From Hofstenia miamia (lineage: Eukaryota > Xenacoelomorpha > Acoela): a DNA stretch of 64,000 nucleotides. Below the pieces are notes generated by a model that did not search any database, was not told the DNA's origin, and saw nothing but the letters and a program-made list of their open reading frames with translations. The DNA lies in contig SCFE01000037.1 in assembly GCA_004352715.1 (NCBI GenBank), positions 2,271,135-2,335,134 of the forward strand, given 5' to 3'. Position numbers and translations under genes: made by a program. This document shows, piece by piece, positions 21,206 to 31,457 of the stretch (position 1 is the first letter of the stretch; the number at the start of each line of letters is the position of its first letter).

Positions 21206-23032
21206 CAGGGCCTGATTTTCCTGCGTCAAAAGTATGTCAAATATGCGTTAAAAATGCGGTAAAAATAATGAAATATGCGCAAAAATATGCGTAAAAACAG
21301 GACTTTTGGTTTGAAAAATTTATTGGTATTCTTCAAAATCTTTAAATACAGTATTGTACCAATACACACATAAATGATGTTTCAAGTTTTCAATGATTAG
21401 AGACATTCTTTGTGGAGCTTGTATTTGTCTCATTTCTTAGAAAACTCTTTCTATGTTGGCAGAAACCAGAGGTGCATATCGGTAAATTGGAGCATCTAGT
21501 GGAGGCACATCAAAACTGACTTTTTCTCCTTTCAAAATTTTACAAAATCTTGCAAAATCTTTAGATCAGGATTTCGATTCAAAACAGCATCAAGTTTATA
21601 ATTGTTTCCTTGTACGTTGTCGATAACTTTCTTCAAAATATCCAATTGATCGCACAACGACATTCTTCCCTGTAATTTCGTAATTGCCTCTGGTAAGAAA
21701 TCAAAAGAAGCAACTAAGAACGCCATTTCCTGCATGAGGTCGTTGTCCATTAGGTTAATGATTTTCGTGATTTCTGTATTGTTCGGTTCTTCAGTTGCCA
21801 AGTGCGTCAAAAATTGGTGAAACTCGAAAAAATGCTTGGCGTAATAAAAAACTGCAATTAGCCATCAAGACCATCTGGTGATAACAGGCGCAGGCGGTAA
21901 GGGCAAACCAGTCAATTCTCGCAATAATCTCTGTCTGCGACTGCAATTACAAAATAACTTTGCCACCTTCGATATGAAAAAATCAGTCGCAGAATTTGCG
22001 GATCGCACATTTTCGGCGAGTCGGTTTAAACCGTGTGCTAGACAGGTAATGTGAAGAAGTTTCCGAAACAAACCTTTCAACAGCCTTGCTGCTTTGATCA
22101 TGTGACTAGCACCGTCTGATACGAATAATCGGAATTTTGAATAGTCAATCTCGTTAAAGAGTTTAGAAACTCGAATTAACAATTTGATTAATATGGCTAC
22201 GTCATCTTTTTTTTCCGTTTCAACAAGATTGATAAGCATGGGTGGCTTTAATTCATCTTTTAAAACTCTAATTAAAACATCGACCAAAAATCTACCTGCA
22301 GGATCTGTCGCTTTGTCTACCATAATGTAGTATTATTCCCAGTAACAGTCTCCCTAATCAAGGATATAACGTTCTTGAATAATTTCGGCAAATAGTTTTC
22401 CGAATAGTTGACGTGTCTGAAGCTGACTGACCAGGCATGTTTCTAACAAGGATTATATTTTTCTGTTTTGCAGCTTGTGGAACGGTATAGCCGCAGAAGT
22501 AAATGCATCAGTAATATGCTCAAAGAATTTCTTTGAACTTTTAGTAGTAAAATTCAGCGCCTCCTGTCGTCTCGCATTTAATGATATCAATCGTTTGTGC
22601 TTGTCAGTAGCCATATGCTGGGTAATCCGAAAATGATCGTTCGAAGCTTTATAATCGCTAGATTGTTCATAACTAGTTTTGTATACCACCAGGCAATGTT
22701 TTTACATATTCAGAACCTTGTAACTTGTGTTTCGGCATGTTGGACGTAAGCAGATATGGACGCAATAATTGAACAAACTGGCAAACAAACAAAGACAGCG
22801 TCAGACAAGCGTCAAAGAACAAAGCAACGCTAGACAGCCAGGCACCAGCCAATGTTGGTTGGCGCACACTTCTCACGCATATTTCTGAAAATTAAATCGC
22901 CGATGCAGTGTAACTCAATGTCAATTATGCCTGAATATGCGTTAAGTTCAAGAAAACATTCGTAAAAACGAATTATGGGTAAATATGCGTAAAAACATGC
23001 GTTATGAACTTCTCATATAAATCCCGGCCTGT
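21206..23032 (-). mobile_element. hAT transposon (CGBP1/DUF659-like family), decayed
   Basis: The termini read CAGGGCCTGATTTTC on the left and CAGGCCGGGATTTAT as reverse complement of the right. The flanking 8-mers atttaata and tttgtata are similar but not identical. Both subterminal regions carry many copies of an ATATGCGTAAAAA-like motif. The transposase lies on the - strand. Confidence 0.75.
21400..22740 (-). pseudogene. hAT-family transposase, broken
   Basis: Four pieces in order. The N-terminal region starts MPKHKLQGSEYVKTLPGG (22738), followed after a frame change by a BED-like piece with HFRITQHMATDKHKR. The catalytic core at 21865-22323 has RLFVSDGASHMIKAARLL and ITCLAHGLNRLAENVR, ending PAPVITRWS before a stop. 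A helical piece lies at 21532-21810. The degenerate C-terminal dimerisation block (PLVSANIERVFS) is near 21440. The SDGASHMIKA...CLAHG core is typical of the DUF659/CGBP1-like hAT group. At least three frame breaks or stops are present. Confidence 0.75.
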
Positions 23033-23550
23033 TTGTATACTCAACAAAGCGCATATATTATTTGTTATAATAATATGAGTAAATAGATGTTGCAAACACA
23101 TCTTAGCGTGTATAAAATAAAACGAAATTTCAATTTGTAATATAAATATAGGTGACTGGAAAACATTTTGGCGGATGTATTAAATAGCCTTACGAATGTG
23201 TATTGAATAGTTGATTGATCATTCATAAACAAGTGCAAATGTACCGAAATATGTAAACATAAAACCCAATTTGCACGTGCCAATCTTTAGAGCAAATTTA
23301 TAAAACTACGCAATCAAAGCAGCCTTTGAAACAACTCTCTCTCCAATGGAATTGGGTTTAAGAACACGCTAAATCAATTTCGACAAGTTGTTTGTTTGCG
23401 CCCATCTTAATGGCAACGATCTTAATTATATTGTGTCTTTATTAATAATAATTAAGCTTGAAAGTTCAATGTCATTGAAAGTAAAAATTCTGATTTTCTT
23501 ATAAAATTACAAAAAGGTGACTAAATTTAAATCTCAAAAATTACTTTTGA

Positions 23551-23609
23551 GGGGTGCCAAGCGATTAGTCTTTTGACTATAGTCAAAAGACTACTCGTGT
23601 GGCACCCCC
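23551..23609. repeat. 59-bp near-perfect palindrome
   Basis: GGGGTGCCA...TAGTCTTTTGACTATAGTC and its reverse complement face each other with almost no spacer (AGTCTTTTGACT/AGTCAAAAGACT core, outer arms GGGGTGCCA/TGGCACCCC). It could form a long hairpin in RNA or a cruciform, and may be the relic of a foldback MITE. It lies about 320 bp upstream of the PQBP1 terminal exon. Confidence 0.8.
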
Positions 23610-23928
23610 TTTATATTTAACGCTAGGTGACATTATATAACGCCACTAAAACAATTATATCACGCCACCCAAACAATTCAAAAACCTGTTAACTGCAAAT
23701 GCACCCAAAAACTACTTTGTTACGAAGGATGTGTGTTTGTTGGGCATGAGTAAAGTAATATTTTTAGAAACTCCTTCGTTCTAAAATAATGATATTCAAA
23801 AGTTACTGTCAATTTTACTGTTATGATTTTTGGTTGTGGTGTTAAATTAATATTATACTTTATAAGCTTATTCAACAAATTTAGCTAGTTCTAGTAATAT
23901 AAGTTTGCATCAAGTATTTTTTGTTTAG

Positions 23929-24067
23929 AGGTACATGGAATACTGGCTTAACAGCTCCTGGAAATCCAAATGTAGCAGCTGATCAGACCGCATCAGGACC
24001 ATTATTTCAGCAAAGACCTTATCCTTCACCTGGTGATGTGCTCCGCGCAAATAAAGCCAACCCTTAA
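23929..24067 (+). CDS. PQBP1: PQBP1 terminal exon
   Basis: After acceptor ttgtttag the frame reads [19 protein letters not shown], then [20 protein letters not shown] and ANKANP, with TAA at 24065. The tail of vertebrate PQBP1 has the same RGTWSTGL...[21 protein letters not shown] order, so the identification is firm. The YPSPGDVL segment keeps the YxxPxxVL pattern by which PQBP1 contacts the spliceosomal U5-15kD protein. The tail is shorter than the human one after RAN. No stop or frameshift appears, so the gene looks functional despite its 22.9-kb intron. Confidence 0.93.
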
Positions 24068-25320
24068 CTTTTGTAGTGAATTGTTTAGTATTTTTGTTTT
24101 TTTGTGTTTCGGAGTAATATTCTTTACCCTTTTATGTTTTCCTTTAATATTAGTTTGTACTTTGAAACACTCATTTTTAAAGCCTTTTGTTAAAATTCTA
24201 TTAAATGTTGTATTTTATTATATGGTGGATTTCTTTTAAGTTTCAAAGAATAATGAAAAAACATTGATTCAAATGACTTGCTGAGGAAAATAATTTTGTG
24301 TTACTAGAATTTCTTTTACAAACATTAAGTGCAATTTATGTTGTAGCTCAAGTTTAATTGCTGACTTTTTAAAATTTCTGAATAGGGTCTAAAATAATTT
24401 AGTGGCCTCATCAAATTATTGCTCCAGAAGTCAATTTTATGTTAGGTAGAAATGCTTTTTATATCCAAGCATCTTTTTTGTTGATTTAATTTGCACAGTG
24501 AATAAGTTTGCAATCAAAATAATTTCTCAAAAGTATTAAGATTATCAAATTATCAAATCTTTGTGAGGCAATTATTTCTTTAAAGATAGTATTAAAGGGA
24601 AAGTATCACTGATACCAAGGGAAAATCTGTCAAAATTTTTTGCTGAAATTGTTCCATATTTGTTAACAATTGATTGACAGGTGCTAATTGATTAGTCATA
24701 GCCCTTGCGATTAATTCATGAATAATGAGGGTTGTGGCCAAAAAGATGAGAGTCAACCTAAGAATAATTTTAGAGTGTACATGTGTATGTGTTAGAGAAT
24801 TTGTTAAATATGAATAATTCATACTGACATTACATCTCATTAATAGGGGATTGCATTGAATCCAACCAAGTCTATGACGGGTCATAATATTTGGAGAAAT
24901 ATTTTAGTCATGTATATACATAGTTTACACAAGCATATAGTAAAGGTCTTACAAATTAGCCTGTTTGCAAAAATGTCCTAAGTATTGGTAAGAAATTAGT
25001 TGGTTTGTATGAAAATTGATTGATATTTTAAAACATGGAAGTGTATTTGCTTCAAGAAAAAATGCAAGTATCATTAAAAATAGATAATTTTATAATTTAC
25101 TTTTAAAACTGATAAAAAAAGTGCGTGAAAGGTGTATTAGGGAATAAAATACAATTTGCAAGTTCCAAAATGACTTTAAAGATTTGGTATTCATTCATCT
25201 TTCATTTTTTCATGTTTTAATATATCAGCTTCCATATATTACCTTGATTGGCTTAGATGTTAAAGCCCTGCAATAAACGAATGATAATTTAAACTCGAAT
25301 CACTCTTTTGCCTATCGACA
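24068..25320. other. PQBP1 3' UTR and downstream flank
   Basis: T-rich sequence follows the stop. I see no canonical AATAAA within about 200 bp (aagaataatgaa near 24248 is the nearest). CpG becomes rare over this stretch. A 97-codon - strand open frame (24592-24885) has no recognisable motif and I do not call it a gene. Confidence 0.5.
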
Positions 25321-25620
25321 ATGCTGAGAATGCCAAGCAGGTTAAAAAAATCTATGATGCTATCTAAACGCAGAGCATGTGGATATTTACCAAAGGCAAC
25401 AAAAAAACTTCAAAGGACCTGCATCTGGGGTGAAACCAATGAGAAGTTATCATGCCCCGAAGTAGTTGGTGAACTTAACTGTTTCAGAAGAAGTCCATGT
25501 ACAATATATGTCTCTTTATGAGTTGCCAGTTGGTGAATGGTTTACAGTTCAAATTACAGTCCTGTAGTAAAAATTATTTTGCAAAATGGAAATTTTTTAC
25601 TTCCCAAGCAATAAATGAAC
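25321..25620 (+). pseudogene. Relic of the small FLPK-domain protein family
   Basis: In one frame the DNA reads SLYELPVGEWFTVQIT, then shifts frame to PVVKIILQNGNFLLPKQ and stops. This aligns with the intact-looking gene at 47452-47994 (VRELKIGEWPKIHS...AVKIILENGNCFFLPK) and with the - strand gene at 50155-50700. Upstream codons (LSKRRACGYLPKATKKLQ) probably belong to the same relic. The function of the family is unknown to me. Confidence 0.55.
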
Positions 25621-25734
25621 ATTGAGCTGACGCAAAATATTTTGGTTGCAAGCCGAGGACTCTTAAAATTTTAGGGTGTAATTTTATTTTAGAAGTTGTA
25701 AATACATATACCTTTTTGGATTTATTTTCTCCTT

Positions 25735-27960
25735 GCATATATTTTACATAAATTATTTTTAGCTAGAACAATGAAAAATAAGAGACGGTTTTATAAAATA
25801 ATATAAAATCAATCAGGTAGGTTGGACTTGAACCAACAACTCAAGCCAAAGCATTGTCAAGTGTAATATCCTTTTACAACTACCTGTTTTCATTGTATTT
25901 CAATTTTAGCAATATATGCATAAGTTCAACAAAGGTCATTATCAGGCTGAAATGTTTAAAATTTCATCATTTTAACTATAAAATGTGTTTTTAATGCAAT
26001 AGTCAGTCTTTGCTGAGAGTTTAATTGTGGAACTTGGTTGTTTTCATTACTGGGGTAAGTTGTTTTTATGTTTTGAAATGTGAAATTCTCTTTTTCCGTG
26101 AAACTTTTATACAACTGGCGAATTTATTTAATGTCTTTTTCAATGCATTAAAATTTTCTAGAACATATGCAAATATAAATATTTTATAGTAATAACTAGT
26201 TATTGTTATAGCATTTGATCATTTTTATAATTCCATCATGTGTACACACATAACATAGTGCAAATATTAGCTTAGCATGGTTAATTGAATTACAATAGAA
26301 ATTGGAGATATTATCAAACCATCATGCAAAAAAGAGATATGGATAAATTTCCATGTTACAAGGGTTAGCGTTAAAGTGGACAATCACATTCCATAATAAT
26401 TAAATTTATAACATATAGCAGGGCTTTCTATTGTGTCAATTATTCACCATGAAAAACGAAATATATGCTATTATTAAACACAAAACCTTGAATAGTTAAT
26501 TCAATTACAATGGTAGATAGGATATATTTGAACCATCATGTGAAGAGATACAAGTTTAATAATTGCAATGAAATGTGGGTGTAGATTTGATCATTATATC
26601 TAGTAACACGCTAATAATTTGGAAGGAAAACTCATGGTAAATTTTAGACATTGAATTAGATATTTAATGAACAAATGTTCAAAAATTGCTATCATCACAG
26701 TCAATTGTTGTGAAAAAATGAACTCTATATAAATATTAAGTGGATAAATTTGAACTAAATTATGGTAAAACAAAAAAAATTTATCTGGTTGGGCTATTAT
26801 CAATGCCTTAAAACAACCGAATTTAAGAAACAATATAAAAACATCATTGTGAACAATGTAGGTGGAGATTTGTTTAATTTTGAACAACATAATAATTTAT
26901 AAGGAAAGAAGCAAAAATTCCCAAGTAAAACAAAAAAATTATTCAATTTTTACAAAGATTGATCAGTGATTGCTGAATTTACTCAATAATATAAATCTTG
27001 ATATATCTTCAATAAATGACTAGTATACAAACTTTGATAAATTATTTCTAATATATCAAATAAAAACTTCTACTACATTAAGCAAGTACTATATGAATTT
27101 ATTTTGGTCAAAAACGCCATGTTCTAGTTTCTATGGACTCAAAAATGAAAATAGCATGAGGAATTAACTAATACATAAAGAATATCAAGAAAAAATATTC
27201 ACTAAATAGAAAATGAAATAACATTGTATTTTTAAAATTCTTTTTTAATGCATCATATCTATTGACAATAGTCATGTTTTGACTATACATTTTAAATTAA
27301 TTGTTACATTATGGTTGATGATGCTTCATATTAGAAAACCTATTTCTTTCATATCACATAAAGAATAGATCAAAATCATAATTGCTCTGGTGAATTATAA
27401 TGAAAGCTCAGTCAATATCCATCCATGTTTTACACTCAGCTACAAAATGGATGCCTTGGTTTAATTGTTTTTTATTATACAGGTATTTTTATTGTTGAAA
27501 TTTACTGAAAATGCATTTTAATTTGGGTTTTTATTCAACACTTCGGATTTGCATTGCAGTGCTTGGATGGATTTATTCCCTGAACACTTAGTGAGTTTCC
27601 TATTTTCAATCAATAATTGAGCATCTTTAATTGATTTTATCCTTTTTTGTTATCTTGAGTAACATTGCATTAAATAATACTTGTCTAAGTCAATTAATGC
27701 TAATTTGACATGTTGAATTCATAGTCATTGTCAACAATCTAAGATGAAATGATAGTGGAAATATTTTAACTGAATTTTTAGCCATTGCAAGTTGATACTT
27801 TGCATTGATTTCAATCTCAAAATACATGTAAAGCTGAGAGCTGTGTTTAGATCTCGAAATACATCTACACATAGAAACATTGGTATGCTTTTGATCCTTG
27901 AGTTTAATGTCTTCCCTTTCATCACTTGTACTAACTCCAATATTGATTAAATGTTTAAGT
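25735..27960. repeat. Left arm of a long degenerate inverted repeat
   Basis: Read forward, this arm aligns by eye with the reverse complement of 34545-36800 along its whole length. Matched anchors include 25920-26040 with 36390-36520 (tttttaatgcaatagtcagtct), 26270-26420 with 36200-36370 (agtgcaaatattagc), 27110-27140 with 35425-35455, 27530-27640 with 34880-35000 and 27790-27930 with 34565-34690. Many substitutions and indels separate the arms, so they are old. No conserved ORF is visible in either arm. Confidence 0.85.
25814..25886 (-). tRNA. tRNA-like sequence, degenerate
   Basis: On the - strand this 73-nt stretch has a perfect 7-bp acceptor stem (CAGGTAG/CTACCTG), a D-arm GTAA-AAGGATA-TTAC and a perfect T-arm GTTGG-TTCAAGT-CCAAC. 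The box B reads GGTTCAAGTCC where GGTTCGAATCC is usual, consistent with loss of its CpG. The anticodon arm does not pair acceptably, so I cannot assign an amino acid. It may be a tRNA-derived SINE head or a dead tRNA. The matching part of the right arm (about 36600-36730) keeps only traces. Confidence 0.4.
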
Positions 27961-28782
27961 TATAGCAGTGTTTATACTGTAGGTAAGCAAATTTATAATG
28001 TGTTGTTTTTCACTATATTGTGCAATAAATTATTAATTCATAAATTTTGCAAAATATATACACATTGATTTGCATTTTGTTGGTGGAGCATTATTATTTG
28101 TACTTGTTTTACAAAATTTCTAGGGATTCTACCTTTCAATTTTTTTGTAAATGCATTGTTATTAATACAAAATATTTATCTTGTAGATATATGTGCCCTG
28201 TTTTCTAACCATAGACTTGATTATTTCATGTGAGTGCACATGAACTTTGTGTTTTTTTCCAATTACTGTATAAAGGAACTACTAATTTTAGCGGATTAGA
28301 ATCAAAGAGATGCTTTCTTATTAATAATTGCTGGCTAATCTTATCACAAAGTGCTTTATCATGGGGAATTAAAATGATAGTTGACATCAAGCGATACTTT
28401 TGATAGTTTAAAAGAAAGGCACAAATTGGTGACAAGTCAAAGATTAAAGACAATGCATTTTGCGCTGGTGATTTCAAACGCATCTACATGCAAATAACAG
28501 GGTATGTTGATACTTTTGTTTGCATGTATATTATAAAATTTCACATTTAACTGAGTGTGTTTTTAAATTTACCCTCTAAAACGAATTTATATTTATTGAT
28601 TTCAGATATATTTATTGAATATTGCTTTTTAATCACATGTGTTTAAATATCTTTTAACTAACAATTGACTGAAACTAAAAATTATACACATTGATTTTTG
28701 CTTTGTGTAATATATATTAAATTTTTCAATTCGTGGTAAAGTTTATACCATGGTTAAGCGTTTTTATAGACATTGCTTTTCA

Positions 28783-30020
28783 CTATACAGCTGAAAGTCT
28801 TCATGAGTGCGCCAGTAACCAAGGTCTAACTTTGAATATGGATAAAACTCAATTCTGTCATTTTACAAGACGAAAAGATGCTAGCAGTTGTATTGAACGT
28901 GACAATAATCTAATAACCTCGTCTGATATTACAATTCTAGGATTGACATTAGACTCCAAACTTAAATTCAGTCGACATATAAAGAACAAACTCGAATCTA
29001 TTCAGAAATACGTAAAAGCCATCTCGCTGATAAGCCATAGGACTTTTGGTGAAGGCTCTATCAATATTAGGAAAATATACCATCAAGTTATTATTCCTAA
29101 AATAGGTTATGGCGTGAAAATCTGGAAGAGTGCTCTCCCTAAGAAAACAAATCAGAATTCCCTGAAATCATTACAAGGATTATGTAATGTAAAAATATGC
29201 AAAGCCTTCAGCAACACAGGCAGGAAAGAGTTACTTTCTTNNNNNNNNTTACAATTCTAGGATTGACATTAGACTCCAAACTTAAATTCAGTCGACATAT
29301 AAAGAACAAACTCGAATCTATTCAGAAATACGTAAAAGCCATCTCGCTGATAAGCCATAGGACTTTTGGTGAAGGCTCTATCAATATTAGGAAAATATAC
29401 CATCAAGTTATTATTCCTAAAATAGGTTATGGCGTGAAAATCTGGAAGAGTGCTCTCCCTAAGAAAACAAATCAGAATTCCCTGAAATCATTACAAGGAT
29501 TATGTAATGTAAAAATATGCAAAGCCTTCAGCAACACAGGCAGGAAAGAGTTACTTTCTTTTTCTGGAGAATTCGACATTGTTGACCAATTAGCAGCTCT
29601 TGCTGAAGGGAAACCTCTAAAACGACAAACAGACTTAGAAACATTACTCAGGAAATATCATCAAAACTCAAAGTTTAAGTTTGATTACGATGTATACTCA
29701 CATTTCCCTATAGAGATTGAATCAACACTCACTCAAGCTCTGACAAGTCATAATTTTTAAATCATCATCCAAGTAAAATATCAGCTGTCTCACCATTCTG
29801 TAGTAACAAACGATTTCACGAGATTGAAAAAATTGACCATACTGTATTTAGATGTCCACAATATAACGCAAGACAACTGGATTTAGTCAATCAATGTAAG
29901 AAGAATGAGATACCCTTCACTTCTATTAATAACATCAATAATTCCTCAACGTTTTATGCTCTACTCAGATTTCTTAGGAAAACAAAAATGAATTTCATCT
30001 TGCCATATGGTTAATTTAGT
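28783..30020 (+). pseudogene. CpG-normal LINE (I/R1/jockey-type), RT C-terminal part
   Basis: The frame starts ESLHECASNQGLTLNMDKTQ (the RT block after YADD), then ITILGLTLDSKLKFSRHIKN, IIPKIGYGVKIWKS and so on to 29760. After a frame change it ends with FHEIEKIDHTVFRCPQYNAR, like the C-terminal Cys/His motif of I- and R1-type LINEs. About 310 bp (28930-29240) are repeated exactly at 29249-29560 around 8 Ns, most likely an assembly duplication. It is 5' truncated and surrounded by CpG-poor DNA. Confidence 0.75.
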
Positions 30021-30229
30021 TAACTACCCCTTTTTTCAATCATTCCTTATTGTCTGAACTACAAATCTTCTTCAATTGGAGAGTTTTTTTACTTGTTTTA
30101 ATAATGATGATACCTTTAAATGAACTTGTGCTATCAAAATCATTTGTAAACATGCAGATTGTTTTCTTTTATTTCTTTCTTGATTCCTTTGGTATTATGC
30201 TATATTTATAGCTTTTCTAAATATATATA

Positions 30230-31455
30230 ACCTCTGTTCGAAAAGTCTGCGTGCATTCTATTTAAATTATAGCGTGGCAATATCTAATTGTGAGAATGTA
30301 ATTGTCTCTGTGTTACTCATCGTGTCTGTTGTTTAGTTGTCTGCGCCAATGAGATTGAATGCAATTTGTGATTGATTGTTTGTTTACATTAAACTAAGTT
30401 CTCTCTCTCTGTTAAAATAATTTGCACGAAATTATGCCACGCGTTAATCGAAATATTGAGTTGAGTGAAAACGAGCGCAGACAAATTCTATTGCGATATC
30501 TTAAAATTAAAAATCATAATTCTGACGAAAGCGTTGTTGATCTATGTCAAGAATATCAAATTGGCCGAAATTATCCTGCTGCCCTTTTTAAAAAATTCCA
30601 AGCAACGAATACTTTAAGATCCAAATCAAGACAAGGAAGACCAAGCAAGGTACAGAACCAAGAATTGCAAAATCAGATGGTACGTTTGATTCGCACTAAT
30701 AGACGCAGAAATAGCACTTGTCGCAGACTAGCAAGACAGTTGAATTGTGCTCCATCTACGGCCAATGAAATGCGATCAAAGCTAAAAATGAGAATATGTA
30801 AGAAAGTAGCAAGGCCTATTCTGTCAGCTGAAAATATACGCAAAAGGCTTGAATTTGTTGCTGCTAATCCAAGACCTTCAAGACGAACTGCATTTTTAGA
30901 CGAGAAATGGTGGGAATGCTACAGGGAGAAGAAACACATCTACAGAAGAAGTAACTCTCCAGTCNATCGGGGGGATGTATACTGGCGTGATCTCACTTGT
31001 GATGGACAATTTTTTACTCGCTTACTGGACAACGAGATATTACCACTCTGTGAAAACTATGGAATTGAGGTACTACAGATGGACAATGCCAGACCTCATG
31101 TGATAGATAACAATGTGGCCTCAATTAGAGAGGTGATGGCACGTCACCCAACTATACAGGTCACCCAACTATACAGCTACTGATGCAAGCTCCTCAAAGT
31201 CCTGATTTAAATCCTTTAGATTATTGCTGATCGAGTGGAACTCCTGGATCCTCAAAATAGAGATGAATTGCATGCTTGTGTCAATCAAACTTGGAATGAC
31301 TTGAGGCGACGAGATATAATGAAATATGTAGCTCAACAAACTGATATTAGAGTTAAAATTGCTCAAAATCATGGTGGTAACAGATTTATCTAAACGTGTA
31401 CTTAGTTTTGTAATTGTTTTATTTTTCAATGCACGCAGACTTTTCGAACAGAGGT
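30230..31455 (+). mobile_element. Tc1/mariner-type element inside the inverted-repeat spacer
   Basis: TA at 30228-30229 and 31456-31457 flanks inverted ends ACCTCTGTTCGAAAAGTCTG, continuing CGTGCA on both sides. CpG content is normal, unlike its surroundings, which indicates a recent insertion. Confidence 0.92.
30434..31393 (+). pseudogene. Mariner-type transposase, damaged
   Basis: It starts MPRVNRNIELSENERRQILL. The N-terminal HTH region has SRQGRPSK, followed by LARQLNCAPSTANEMRSKL. The first Asp block is FLDEKWWECYREKKH and the second is LQMDNARPHVIDNN. A 17-bp tandem duplication (gtcacccaactatacag, near 31146) shifts the frame. The third block SPDLNPLDYC survives in another frame and is followed by an apparent deletion. 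The last coding piece is LHACVNQTWNDLRRRDIMKY. A single n lies at 30965. Confidence 0.85.
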
Positions 31456-31457
31456 TA

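Larger units (their letters stand above)
999..23928 (+). other. PQBP1: Giant PQBP1 intron filled with transposable elements
   Basis: The intron is 22,930 nt in the assembly, from gtaatg to ttgtttag. It joins two exons whose phases match and whose product is a continuous PQBP1 sequence. Nearly all of its length is accounted for by the transposons listed separately. Its true length is uncertain, because it contains two long N runs and several single-N joins flanked by duplicated sequence. Confidence 0.85.

Noticed and set aside
24592-24885. 97-codon - strand ORF downstream of PQBP1
   Set aside because: No domain or splice context. Long frames occur by chance in T-rich, CpG-poor DNA.
28930-29560. 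Biological tandem duplication in the LINE
   Set aside because: The two copies are identical and separated only by 8 Ns. An assembly overlap is the simpler explanation.
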